Positions 8,352-16,978 of a stretch of DNA of 41,290 nucleotides are shown here, piece after piece. The stretch comes from a bacterium TMED217 (GTDB lineage Bacteria > Fidelibacterota > Marinisomatia > Marinisomatales > UBA1611): positions 2,653 through 43,942 of the forward strand of contig NHJO01000010.1 in NCBI GenBank assembly GCA_002169695.1. The letters are read 5' to 3'. The position numbers were made by a program, and so were the translations under genes. Numbering within the stretch: position 1 is the stretch's first letter; each line of letters begins with the position of its first letter. The notes under the pieces are model-generated. The model saw nothing but the letters and a program-made list of their open reading frames with translations. It was not told the DNA's origin and ran no database searches.

Positions 8352-9337
8352 CTATGATTAGAGATAATTTTGGATCCATCTAGATCAAATGAATAATTTA
8401 ATTCTTTCAGTCCCTTAGATGCCATGGCACTTCTTAATAACTGGTGATTTTTATTACAGTAAAAAGTAAAAAATCCGCCGCCGCCAGCGCCAGATATTTT
8501 TCCTCCTATTGCACCATTATTCAAAGCAGTATCATAAATAGAGTCAATTCTATCATTTGTTACACCAGAAGATAGCTTTTTTTTCATCTCCCAATGATCT
8601 CTAAACATAGAGCCTAACTCATCTAAGTGACCAGATTGAATAATGTCTAAAATTGTATATCCAGATTCTTTAATATAATGCAGAGAATTAAGCACTTCTG
8701 CGTTATTTTTCTTTGTTGAACTATCTTGTTCGTTTAAAATTTTATTATTTTTTCTTTGTTGTCCAGTATAAAAGATTAGAAGATTTCTGTTCAAATCATT
8801 CATAATTGATTTTTCTAAAATAATTTTTGTAGGAGTGACTATACCCTTTTTATCGATATCAAGCCTTACGAATCCACCGAGTGCTGCCAAATACTGGTCT
8901 TGCTTACCCATTGGTTTTTTTAAAATATCCATTTCAATGGTACATGCTTCATCAGCTAAAAATTCTAAGCTCTTGTACTTACCTTGCGATGAATACAAAG
9001 CGTTTAATAAGCCGACTGTGTAGGTACTAGAACTTCCTAAGCCAGATCCTGCTGGAATATCTGACAAAGATGCAATTTCAATCTTTGAATGAATACCTAC
9101 TCTTTGAAAACATGCCTTGGCTATATCATGATCTAATTCATCAACAGATTCTACAATTTCAGATTTACTATATTTTAATCGAATTAAATCATCAGCCGAT
9201 GGACGATTTAAACAAACATACATATACTTCGATAGACAAAAACTAAAAATAAATCCGCCGTGATTTTCGTAATAGCTAGGCAAATCAGTTCCGCCTCCGC
9301 CTAAAGTAATTCTAAATGGTGTTCTTGAAACAATCAT
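8348..9337 (-). CDS. hddA: GHMP kinase, D-glycero-D-manno-heptose 7-phosphate kinase-like
   Basis: Predicted to phosphorylate the anomeric position of heptose 7-phosphate, giving the 1,7-bisphosphate. It starts with SRTPFRITLGGGGTDLPSYY, characteristic of HddA and related sugar kinases, then PAGSGLGSSS (95-104, the GHMP phosphate loop), KKPMGKQDQY with the catalytic-type Asp, and GGKISGAGGGGF at the C-terminus. Its 329 residues are near the HddA norm of about 340. Neighbouring genes encode a GmhA-like isomerase and a GmhB-like phosphatase, which supports the heptose assignment over fucokinase-type alternatives. The usual HddC guanylyltransferase is not found beside it. A second, unrelated heptose kinase (HldA type) is at 35047-35985. 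Confidence 0.82.
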   Translation of the reverse strand: MIVSRTPFRITLGGGGTDLPSYYENHGGFIFSFCLSKYMYVCLNRPSADDLIRLKYSKSEIVESVDELDHDIAKACFQRVGIHSKIEIASLSDIPAGSGLGSSSTYTVGLLNALYSSQGKYKSLEFLADEACTIEMDILKKPMGKQDQYLAALGGFVRLDIDKKGIVTPTKIILEKSIMNDLNRNLLIFYTGQQRKNNKILNEQDSSTKKNNAEVLNSLHYIKESGYTILDIIQSGHLDELGSMFRDHWEMKKKLSSGVTNDRIDSIYDTALNNGAIGGKISGAGGGGFFTFYCNKNHQLLRSAMASKGLKELNYSFDLDGSKIISNHR

Positions 9338-9341
9338 ACAA

Positions 9342-10259
9342 TCAAATTACATGTTCTTTTATATAATCTATAGATTTTTTTAGTCCATTACTTAAGCTTA
9401 CTTTAGGGGACCAGCCAATTTTTTGAGCTTTATCAATATTAGCTAAATTTTCTTGAGCCTCAAAATCAAAATTTTGACCAAATATTGGTTTAATATCCAA
9501 ATTTAGTATGTCTGTTATATTTTTATAAATTGATTTAATAGAATAGTTTTTTCCAGAACCTATGTTAAAAATATCATTATTTGTGTCTGCATTTTCAATG
9601 CACATTAAATGAAATCTATTGACGTCATCAACATAGATAAAATCTCTTTTTTTAGATCCATCTCCAAAAATAGTTGGGCGCTTATTATTTAAAAGATTTA
9701 TTATAAATGCACTAAAAACTGGCGGTATAGTTCTTCTGTAGTCTTGTCTAGGTCCATAAACATTAAAATATCTTAACCCAGTGGTTATCAAACCTTTTGT
9801 TTTAAAATAATCTTTAGCAATCAAATTTGTTGTGATTTTTGATATAGCATATATACTCTCTGGAGCAATATCAGATTCTTTGCTTGGCAATACTTTTGAC
9901 CCCTCATAAACAGCTGAAGATTCAGCATAAATAACTTTTTTAACATTATTTTTTAATGCTGCATCAAAAATATTAATTGTTCCGTTTACATTAATATCAA
10001 ATGTTTCAAGCGGATTTTCTTGACAGTCAGTAATACAGTTTTTAGCAGCTAAATGAAATACATAATCTACTTTCTCAAATAATTGAGAAATATTTTTATC
10101 TCTAATATCTATTTTATGAAATATAACTCCTTTTGGGATTTGATCTTTAACACCATATGATAAATTATCAATGCCTATAACAGTAAAATTTCTCTTTAAT
10201 AAAGAATGAGCAAGATTACTTCCAATGAATCCAGCTACTCCGGTAATTAAAATTTTCAT
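9342..10259 (-). CDS. NAD-dependent sugar-nucleotide epimerase/dehydratase
   Basis: Extended SDR of 305 residues resembling UDP-hexose 4-epimerases (GalE/WbpP type). It has GVAGFIG (7-13), HLAAKN, AESSAVY with the catalytic Ser, YAISK (Tyr137, Lys141), LRYFNVYGPRQ, and the GDGSKKRDFIYVDDV sugar-binding block. The gene stops 4 nt upstream of the GHMP kinase start and follows a 66-nt gap after the LhgO-like gene. It may epimerise the activated heptose or a UDP-hexose(uronate). The family is certain, the substrate is not; this window encodes several such paralogs and sequence alone does not separate their roles. Confidence 0.88.
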   Translation of the reverse strand: MKILITGVAGFIGSNLAHSLLKRNFTVIGIDNLSYGVKDQIPKGVIFHKIDIRDKNISQLFEKVDYVFHLAAKNCITDCQENPLETFDINVNGTINIFDAALKNNVKKVIYAESSAVYEGSKVLPSKESDIAPESIYAISKITTNLIAKDYFKTKGLITTGLRYFNVYGPRQDYRRTIPPVFSAFIINLLNNKRPTIFGDGSKKRDFIYVDDVNRFHLMCIENADTNNDIFNIGSGKNYSIKSIYKNITDILNLDIKPIFGQNFDFEAQENLANIDKAQKIGWSPKVSLSNGLKKSIDYIKEHVI

Positions 10260-10325
10260 TTTATAATATTTCTCATAATTTTATTTTGAAACATACTATA
10301 TTTTTTTTTAAAAAACATGTGTGAT

Positions 10326-11408
10326 TTATAGACCTGTTCCAAAGATAATTTTTTCTTTGATTTCTTTTGCTATAGATAGAGAGGAAGTTAAACCCGGTGA
10401 TTCAATTCCTACTAAATTAATAATATTATTATTTCCATAATCAATGATAAAATCTTGAAAGGAGCCATCTTTACAACTTATCTTTGGCCTAATTCCTGAA
10501 AAATCAATGTTTAAATCTTCAAAATCTATATCTACATATTTCTTAATATTATCATAAAAATCTTTTTTATGATAATCATTGTTTGCGTAATCAATTTCAG
10601 AAACTGGATACGCATTTGGACCAAAACCTATATTACCTTCTAAATCTAATACTGCATGTATTCCAAGAGAAAAGTCTGTAGGAAGGGGATAAATCAAATG
10701 AGAAAAAATATTTTTACATTTACTTGCTGTATAATAATCTCCCTTATAATACATTAACTTATATTTATCCTTATTAATCATATTACCAATTTTATCAGAC
10801 CACAATCCCGCGGCATTAATAAGCGTATTACATGTTATTTTTTCATCATTATTAAAGAAGGTTGATATAGTATTATTACTAATATCAATATTTTTAACTT
10901 CATATTGGTATAAAAAATCGACACCTTTTTTTGAACTTAAATATTCGAGCTTTCCCATAAACTGATGTGCATCAAAAACACCGGTAGAAGGTATAAACAA
11001 ACCATACTTAGCTTTTAAATTAGGTTCTAACTTCAATAAATCATTTTTATTATAAATTTTGAGATTTGTTAAACCATTTTTTTCGCCATTTTCTTTTAAC
11101 ATCTCTATTTTTTTTAGTTCTTTATCATTTTGAGCAATTATAATTTTTCCCGTATTTTTATAGCTAATTCCATGTTGTTCACAAAAATCATATATCATTT
11201 TATTTCCTCTAACACAATGAATTGCTTTTTTTGAATTCTGAGGGTAGTAGATACCTGAATGAATAACCTGGCTATTTCTAGAGGATATGTGATGCCCAAA
11301 AGACTTTTCTTTGTCTATTACTATAATTTTTTTTTCAGTATGGCTAAGTTCATAAGCAATTGAAAGCCCAATTACTCCAGATCCAATTATAACTATATCA
11401 TAATTCAT
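10326..11408 (-). CDS. FAD-dependent oxidoreductase, L-2-hydroxyglutarate oxidase/dehydrogenase-like (LhgO)
   Basis: A 360-residue DAO-family flavoprotein. It has an N-terminal FAD-binding IIGSGVIGLS, SSRNSQVIHSGIYY (the LhgO signature after the first helix), NAAGLWSDKIG, GIHAVLDLEGNIGFGPNA, and the C-terminal GIESPGLTSS flavin loop. These segments match L-2-hydroxyglutarate-oxidising enzymes closely, although the length is below the usual 400. It heads the 11408-to-2700 minus-strand block and is divergent from the short UDP-glucose-dehydrogenase-like gene. A central-metabolism enzyme is unexpected in a sugar locus. WbpB-type dehydrogenases, one of which is encoded at 24429-25391, make 2-hydroxyglutarate while recycling NAD, so this protein may return it to 2-oxoglutarate. 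That role is inferred. Confidence 0.82.
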   Translation of the reverse strand: MNYDIVIIGSGVIGLSIAYELSHTEKKIIVIDKEKSFGHHISSRNSQVIHSGIYYPQNSKKAIHCVRGNKMIYDFCEQHGISYKNTGKIIIAQNDKELKKIEMLKENGEKNGLTNLKIYNKNDLLKLEPNLKAKYGLFIPSTGVFDAHQFMGKLEYLSSKKGVDFLYQYEVKNIDISNNTISTFFNNDEKITCNTLINAAGLWSDKIGNMINKDKYKLMYYKGDYYTASKCKNIFSHLIYPLPTDFSLGIHAVLDLEGNIGFGPNAYPVSEIDYANNDYHKKDFYDNIKKYVDIDFEDLNIDFSGIRPKISCKDGSFQDFIIDYGNNNIINLVGIESPGLTSSLSIAKEIKEKIIFGTGL

Positions 11409-11487
11409 GCTAAAATATAATAGTTTAATTCGTTTTATCTTGTTAGATTTTTTTTCTATAATTCATAATAAAAAAAATTAAGAGGAA
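11409..11487. promoter_or_regulatory. Divergent intergenic region with a -10-like TATAAT
   Basis: A 79-bp AT-rich gap separates the divergent LhgO-like (minus) and short dehydrogenase (plus) genes, so it should hold start signals for both. On the plus strand a consensus TATAAT lies at 11457-11462, without a convincing -35 box, and AGAGGA (11481-11486) sits just before the tandem ATGs at 11488 and 11491. On the minus strand only weak TATTAT-like boxes are seen. No operator-like inverted repeat was noticed. Confidence 0.4.
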
Positions 11488-12351
11488 ATGATGAAGATTA
11501 AAGAAAAGATTGGAGTAATTGGTGCAGGATTTGTTGGTAGTTCTGTAAAATTCGGTTTTTCTCCACAAACAAACTGTGATGCAGAAGTGCTAGTAAATGA
11601 TAAAAAAGAAGAACTATCAACCCATTCGCTTATAGAAATTATAGAAAAATGTTCAATTATATTTATATCAGTGCCAACACCATCTAATCCTGACGGGAGT
11701 GTAAATACAGATATTATTAATAATCTGTTTGAAGACATATTGGAAATTGAGGGTCACGAAAAACCTATCTTTTTATTAAGATCAACTGTTGTTCCTGGAA
11801 CCTGCTTAAGTTTTGCAGAAAAATTTCCTGCTCTCAAACTAGTATTTAATCCTGAATTTTTAACAGAGAGAAGTGCAAAACTAGATTTTATTAATCAATC
11901 TAGGTATATATTAGGTTCCAATCATGACGAGTATATCGAACCGGTTGCTAATCTCTATAAACAAAGATTTGGTTCAACAATATCCATTATTAGAACGAAT
12001 TTTGAAACTGCTGAACTTATTAAATATATGAATAATTGTTTCTTTGCTACAAAAGTATCATTCCTCAATGAAATGTATATGATTGCAGAAAAATCTGGTG
12101 CTGATTGGGATATGGCTGTAGAAGGTTTTGTTCGTGATGGAAGAATTGGTCATAGCCATTTAGCTGTACCAGGGCCAGATGGGAAATTTGGATTTGGTGG
12201 AAGTTGCTTTCCTAAAGATATGAGGGCAATTATTGCATATGCTAAATCAAATGGAATCGATCTTAATACATTGTCAGGGGCTTGGGAAACAAATCTTGAA
12301 GTTAGACCTGATAAAGACTGGGAAGAACTCAAAGGACGATCTGTAGTTTAA
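11488..12351 (+). CDS. Short UDP-glucose 6-dehydrogenase-like protein lacking the C-terminal nucleotide-binding domain
   Basis: 287 residues with the NAD-binding IGAGFVGSS, VPTPSNPDG, RSTVVPGT and NPEFLTERSA motifs, the central helix ELIKYMNNCFFATKVSFLNE, and a normal catalytic block GFGGSCFPKD with Cys240. It ends about 45 residues after the Cys, so the UDP-binding domain of the usual 390-450-residue enzyme is missing. The stop is followed after 1 nt by the wecE stop on the other strand, so no detached domain remains downstream. It may be a natural short form acting on another substrate or with a partner. It is the only plus-strand gene between 2700 and 29473. AGAGGA precedes the tandem ATGs. 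Confidence 0.88.
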   Translation: MMKIKEKIGVIGAGFVGSSVKFGFSPQTNCDAEVLVNDKKEELSTHSLIEIIEKCSIIFISVPTPSNPDGSVNTDIINNLFEDILEIEGHEKPIFLLRSTVVPGTCLSFAEKFPALKLVFNPEFLTERSAKLDFINQSRYILGSNHDEYIEPVANLYKQRFGSTISIIRTNFETAELIKYMNNCFFATKVSFLNEMYMIAEKSGADWDMAVEGFVRDGRIGHSHLAVPGPDGKFGFGGSCFPKDMRAIIAYAKSNGIDLNTLSGAWETNLEVRPDKDWEELKGRSVV

Positions 12352-12352
12352 T

Positions 12353-13483
12353 TTATTGACTACAATATTCTTTTATCAAATTAATAACTATGTCTAATTC
12401 TGCATTGCTAATATTAGGATATAATGGCAATCTAATTAGCACATTAGTAAAGAAATCAGCATTTTTGCAGTAATCAACCTTTTCTTTATTAATTTCCTTG
12501 TAATAGGGTGCGATATGTAAGGATTGATAATGTGTAACTACCTGAACATTATTCGCAGCCATAAAATTGATAAACTTATCTTTCTCTTTTTCTGAACAAA
12601 AAGCTAGATAGAAAATATGTCCATTATGACCTACTATATTTTCATATTCATTTATATTAAAAATATTATTACTAATTTTGGAAATATGTTTATAGTAATA
12701 ATTCCAAGCATTTAGTCTATGTTTATAGATTATATCTAAATCTTGTAGCTGGCCGTAAAGTACAGCTGCTAATAAATCAGATGGTAAATAAGATGACCCC
12801 TTATCTATCCATTTATATTTATCAACCTTACCTTTTATAAAAGCTTTTCGATTAGTACCTTTTTCTCTAATAATCTCTGATCTATCAATATATTTTTCAT
12901 TATTTATTGCTAATAATCCACCCTCACCACAAGAGATATTTTTTGTACCGTGGAAAGAAAAAGTAGACAAATCTCCAAACGATCCCAAAGGTTGCTTATT
13001 ATAATAACTATTAATTGCTTGCGCAGCATCTTCAATTAATATCAAATTATGCTTAGATGTAATTTTTTTAAGTCTTTCCATGTCGCATGATGCACCACCG
13101 TAATGTACCGCAAGAATTGCTTTGGTCTTTGATGTAATAAGGTGTTCTAAATGATCTAAATTTAAATTTGGAGATGAATCATCACTATCACAAAAAACTA
13201 CATTAGCACCTTCTCTGACAAATGAGTTAGCACAAGATACAAATGTGTAGCTAGGCATAATAATTTCTTCGCCTTTTTTAAAGTTAAGCAAAATGGCGCA
13301 CATTTCTAAAGCGTGAGTACAACTAGTAGTTAATAAAGTATGTTTAAAACCATATTTTTCTTTAAAAAAATTTTGGCAAAGCTCGGTAAATGGACCATCT
13401 CCTACATGAAAAGTTGAATTCATCGCCTCCTTGACATTTTTTAAGCTAGAAGAAGTAAGGGTGGATTTATTAAATGGTATCAT
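12353..13483 (-). CDS. wecE: dTDP-4-amino-4,6-dideoxyhexose transaminase (WecE/RffA-like)
   Basis: PLP-dependent DegT/DnrJ/EryC1/StrS aminotransferase of 376 residues. It matches the WecE (RffA) branch throughout: MIPFNK start, GDGPFTELCQ, TSCTHALEM, EDAAQ (151-155), SFHGTKN with the PLP Lys at 181, CGEGG, IIREKGTNR, and the KVDKYKWIDKGSSYLPSDL stretch typical of dTDP-4-keto-6-deoxyglucose 4-aminotransferases. With rmlA and rmlB upstream in the same block it would give dTDP-Fuc4N (or a related 4-amino sugar). The rmlC and rmlD genes for rhamnose are absent, which fits this use of the keto intermediate. It is the last gene of the 29473-to-12353 block and overlaps the preceding glycosyltransferase by 14 nt. 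Confidence 0.92.
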   Translation of the reverse strand: MIPFNKSTLTSSSLKNVKEAMNSTFHVGDGPFTELCQNFFKEKYGFKHTLLTTSCTHALEMCAILLNFKKGEEIIMPSYTFVSCANSFVREGANVVFCDSDDSSPNLNLDHLEHLITSKTKAILAVHYGGASCDMERLKKITSKHNLILIEDAAQAINSYYNKQPLGSFGDLSTFSFHGTKNISCGEGGLLAINNEKYIDRSEIIREKGTNRKAFIKGKVDKYKWIDKGSSYLPSDLLAAVLYGQLQDLDIIYKHRLNAWNYYYKHISKISNNIFNINEYENIVGHNGHIFYLAFCSEKEKDKFINFMAANNVQVVTHYQSLHIAPYYKEINKEKVDYCKNADFFTNVLIRLPLYPNISNAELDIVINLIKEYCSQ

Positions 13484-14576
13484 TATATAGTGAGATATAT
13501 TTATTAATCATTGTTTCTCTAGAAAACTTATTCATAAAAATATTTTTATCAATCTGAACTGAATTTATGTCATTTTTTATATAATCGTATAATTGAAATG
13601 CTCTTTTTTCCACAGAATCAGCATCTAAAATCTTACCTATATCTTTTGTAACAAAATCAAGAGCACCTCTAAAATTTTTAGTAATAATCTTTATATCGTT
13701 AAAAACTGATTCAATCATTATCAATGGCAGTCCTTCATTATTTGATGTGAACAGGGTGTAATCAAACAGATCAAAAAAAGCGGAATAATTATCTTTGAAT
13801 CCAGTTAATAAAATATTATCTAAATTATTCTTTATCATATAATTTTTACATTCTTCAATAAGCTCTCCATCTCCTATTATAACAAAATATATATTCTTGT
13901 TTTTTAAGTAGTTTGCATATTGTAAAATTTCTAAAGGATTTTTCTGCTTATCTAATCTAATTATGCTTCCAATAATTTTTTTATGTTTTTTTACATTTTC
14001 TAAAGCATAGAAATCATTATCTTTTTTTGTGGATGGTTTTATTGTTGAAAAATCAATTCCATCAGCAATCACCTTAACATTTACTTTTTTATTTATTTTA
14101 GAATAAATCATTTTTTCTTCACTATCGGTTACAGCAACAATTGTTTGATTAGGTATATATGATAATAATTGTTCTAAAAATAAAAAAATCTGTTTTTTAA
14201 GATTAGACTGACCTTCAAAATACCAATTATTTGGTGTGTATATCACCTTGAATGGAGCAAATAATGACGCTACCCTAGCTATCATTCCAGGTTTAGCGGC
14301 ATGAGCATGTACGATATTAATTTTGTACTTATAGCCTACTATGATTAATCTAATGATATTATATATATCGCTGAGAATACTAATATTTCTATCGATATTG
14401 AATGGTATAATACGATCTGGATTCTTTAAAGACCCTGTTAATGGTCCGTTTGATTGCATCCCATAATAAAATGTAGATTTTTCACTGTCTCGGCATAAAT
14501 CAATGAATGATAATATAATTTTTTTTAAACCATTAACAGCGTCTGAATTATGTCTATTTAGTATTAGAATTTTCAT
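13470..14576 (-). CDS. GT4-type glycosyltransferase
   Basis: GT-B glycosyltransferase of 368 residues. The acceptor half contains NIVHAHAAKPGMIAR and NNWYFEG. The donor half contains IGSIIRLDKQKNPLEIL, FVIIGDGEL and the NEGLPLIMIE segment carrying the E-x7-E pattern of family GT4. It is cytoplasmic or peripheral, without transmembrane helices, and would add one sugar of the repeat unit on undecaprenyl diphosphate. It overlaps the preceding GT gene by 23 nt and wecE by 14 nt. Its position directly before wecE makes the 4-amino-dideoxy sugar a possible donor, but that is a guess. Confidence 0.9.
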   Translation of the reverse strand: MKILILNRHNSDAVNGLKKIILSFIDLCRDSEKSTFYYGMQSNGPLTGSLKNPDRIIPFNIDRNISILSDIYNIIRLIIVGYKYKINIVHAHAAKPGMIARVASLFAPFKVIYTPNNWYFEGQSNLKKQIFLFLEQLLSYIPNQTIVAVTDSEEKMIYSKINKKVNVKVIADGIDFSTIKPSTKKDNDFYALENVKKHKKIIGSIIRLDKQKNPLEILQYANYLKNKNIYFVIIGDGELIEECKNYMIKNNLDNILLTGFKDNYSAFFDLFDYTLFTSNNEGLPLIMIESVFNDIKIITKNFRGALDFVTKDIGKILDADSVEKRAFQLYDYIKNDINSVQIDKNIFMNKFSRETMINKYISLYNDTI

Positions 14577-15687
14577 ATAAGTCTATTATTTTCTTTGTGT
14601 TTGTAAGCCATGATTTCTTTGAAGCAATATTATAATTTCGCATCAATACTTCTTCAGTTAATAAGGCAGCGTCCTCAAAAGTATCACCATCATCAATAAA
14701 AAACAATTTAGAATTATTATTAATTGCCTCTGAATAACTTGTCGTAACAACTGGCATACCAATAGATAAATATTCATATAACTTTAGAGATGTAACAGAA
14801 TCTGTTAATTCATTAACATAATATGGAATAAAACCAATATCGTATTTTGCAATTATATCAGGTACTTTACTATAATCTACAGAACCTAAATGATTAACAT
14901 TTTTAAGAGAAAATATTCTATCTATTGTTGAGTTTGTGTCTTTGATAGGACCGAGGAAATTAAAAGTAATATGAAAATTTGAGCTAATTGTTTTAAATAT
15001 TAAATCATAATCTAAGGCAACATTAAATGTACCATGATAAATCACATTTAAATTTTTTGAATCAATTTTTTTAATTCTAAATTTAAACTTATCTGTTTCC
15101 ACTCCACCAAAAAGTAAAATGTCATACTTACCGTATTTTTCAAGATTTGGATTTGAAATTATAATCTTATTAAACCTATCATTGTAAATACTATTTATTG
15201 AAGATAATCTAACTTTTTTTAAAAATGATGGTTGTGGAGTTGCTAAAAAATCTTGTGTATTATAAAAACCAATCTTTGCATTTTTAAAATAATCCTTACA
15301 AAGATGTAAAAAGAAATCTCCTAAAGGATCATAATTAATAATAATATCAAAGTTATATTTTTTTAAATAAGATAATTTTTTTAATTCATATCTCTTTCTA
15401 AAATAGCTAATAAAATAACCAAAAATTGGAAACACTCCAGGATTAACAATTGAAATATTTTTTCTTTCTAAGTGAATTTTTTTAGAAAAAAAACGATTAA
15501 ATATAATGAATATATTTCTCCAATTTCTTGCCATATTAAAAATTGAAATTGGTTTTTCAATATAAATAACTTCGTGTCCAAGCAGTTCAAAGCTTCTTGC
15601 AATTTTTTGCATGCTCCCATCATCATCTGAGAAATTTGATATTGAGTTAATTAAAATAACTTTTTTTTTAACTACTTTTGAATTCAA
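14554..15687 (-). CDS. GT-B glycosyltransferase with a TTG start
   Basis: A 377-residue GT-B fold glycosyltransferase. The N-terminal half has INSISNFSDDDGS and a Rossmann-like HEVIYIEKP. The C-terminal half has VIYHGTFNVALDYDLI, FNFLGPIKD, YDIGFIPY and KLYEYLSIGMPVVTT, the conserved donor-binding region of GT4-like enzymes. The start codon is TTG, supported by AGGAG (15694-15698) 6 nt upstream; no in-frame ATG occurs nearby. The start lies inside the end of the Wzy-like gene (20-nt overlap). A run of nine A on the coding strand (15661-15669) falls in codons 7-9. It is the second of only two clear cytoplasmic glycosyltransferases in the block. Confidence 0.87.
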   Translation of the reverse strand: MNSKVVKKKVILINSISNFSDDDGSMQKIARSFELLGHEVIYIEKPISIFNMARNWRNIFIIFNRFFSKKIHLERKNISIVNPGVFPIFGYFISYFRKRYELKKLSYLKKYNFDIIINYDPLGDFFLHLCKDYFKNAKIGFYNTQDFLATPQPSFLKKVRLSSINSIYNDRFNKIIISNPNLEKYGKYDILLFGGVETDKFKFRIKKIDSKNLNVIYHGTFNVALDYDLIFKTISSNFHITFNFLGPIKDTNSTIDRIFSLKNVNHLGSVDYSKVPDIIAKYDIGFIPYYVNELTDSVTSLKLYEYLSIGMPVVTTSYSEAINNNSKLFFIDDGDTFEDAALLTEEVLMRNYNIASKKSWLTNTKKIIDLYENSNTK

Positions 15688-16978
15688 TTTTATCTCCTGA
15701 TTGCTGATTATTGTATATATAGCTAATAAATAAAAAAAGTGGTGTTAAAATTGTTTGAGAGTCCCAAACTGAATAACTAGATAAGGTTGCACATAAGAAA
15801 ATGAAGATAAAAACTGATATCAAAGATTTTTTAAAAAAAAGGCTTTTAGATTTTAATAGTAAGCTGAAAATATGTTTTACTAATAATAAGAAAACAAAAA
15901 AAACCATTATACCAAACTCACCTATTATTGTAATATAAAAAGAACTTTTGCTAAAAAATCCTGATAGAGGCAATATATTAAAAGTACCTAACGCTTCAAC
16001 GATAAAAATATCTGAAATATAATGTGGAGCTAAATTATTTTGAATTAAAGCTAAGCAAGAAGGTCCGCCAAAAAGAGATGGACCAATTCCAAACATAATA
16101 TTTTTAATTGATCCGGATAATTGTTGAATTAAATCAAAACCCATCTGAAATGGACCAGACAAAAAAACTAAGTCTTGAAATGTAAAAATATCTGAATATT
16201 CTAAAAGTCTTGGAGAGAATAATTCTATGAGTGGTACGATATTTAAAAAAGATATCATCAATATTCCTAAAACAAATATAGCATTTCTTGTATTTAAACT
16301 CTTGAGAATTAATCCCAATATAACAATACTAAAAAAAATTGCAGCTTTTTCATTTGATGATACAAATGCACAAAAGATATTAAATGGTATACATAAATAA
16401 AACTTTTTTAATATGCTTGGAGTAGACATTATAAAAAGTGCTGCAGAATAAGAAAAAATTGCTTGGATATGAGCATCAGCGAAAATTCCTCTGAATAAAT
16501 CTCCATCAACAAAAATTCCATTATATAAAAAGATAAATTGGTGAAAGATAGCTACAGTATTTATGATCATAATGACAAATAAAAATTTTAATCCTTGAGT
16601 AATCATTTTTTGGGTTATGTTCATTTTTGCACCAATATTGAAAACTAAAAATGGACATAACAATTCATATGATGATCTAAAAATATATTGAGTTGGAGCA
16701 ATACCTTCTGCTAAACCTAACATTGATACAATACTAACCAATACAAAAAGTAAAAAAATACTATAAGTAATATAATCATCTTTTTTTCTTAAGAAATACG
16801 TGTATAAAAAAATAACAAGATTGATTGAAATAAATATTAATGCTTCGATCATTCTAAATTCTGGACCAATAAAACGAAAAATGGAGTAAATCTCTGATCC
16901 TCCATCTTGAGAAAATAATCTGGCATTAGAATAAATAAAGGGCCAAACAAATATCAAATATATGGAGAGATTTTTCAT
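15668..16978 (-). CDS. Polytopic membrane protein, probable O-antigen polymerase (Wzy-like)
   Basis: 436 residues with about ten hydrophobic helices spread over the whole length and short charged loops. One longer periplasmic-type loop lies at roughly 255-330 and holds SGPFQMGFDL and a FGIGPSLFGGPS segment. This topology, the mid-protein large loop and the position between a flippase and glycosyltransferases fit a Wzy polymerase, a family with very little sequence conservation. The start overlaps the stop of the larger membrane protein by 4 nt (ATGA). It could be another O-antigen ligase-type protein; Wzy is the best reading from context rather than motif. Confidence 0.72.
   Translation of the reverse strand: MKNLSIYLIFVWPFIYSNARLFSQDGGSEIYSIFRFIGPEFRMIEALIFISINLVIFLYTYFLRKKDDYITYSIFLLFVLVSIVSMLGLAEGIAPTQYIFRSSYELLCPFLVFNIGAKMNITQKMITQGLKFLFVIMIINTVAIFHQFIFLYNGIFVDGDLFRGIFADAHIQAIFSYSAALFIMSTPSILKKFYLCIPFNIFCAFVSSNEKAAIFFSIVILGLILKSLNTRNAIFVLGILMISFLNIVPLIELFSPRLLEYSDIFTFQDLVFLSGPFQMGFDLIQQLSGSIKNIMFGIGPSLFGGPSCLALIQNNLAPHYISDIFIVEALGTFNILPLSGFFSKSSFYITIIGEFGIMVFFVFLLLVKHIFSLLLKSKSLFFKKSLISVFIFIFLCATLSSYSVWDSQTILTPLFLFISYIYNNQQSGDKIEFKSS
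15694..15698 (-). promoter_or_regulatory. Shine-Dalgarno AGGAG that defines a TTG start
   Basis: AGGAG on the minus strand lies 6 nt before the TTG at 15687 that starts the GT-B glycosyltransferase. It sits within the end of the Wzy-like gene and is the evidence for choosing the non-ATG start. Confidence 0.8.

Noticed and set aside
12340-12420. Frameshift explaining the short dehydrogenase
   Set aside because: No trace of the missing C-terminal domain (KP or RxS motifs) is present downstream; the sequence after the stop encodes wecE on the other strand.
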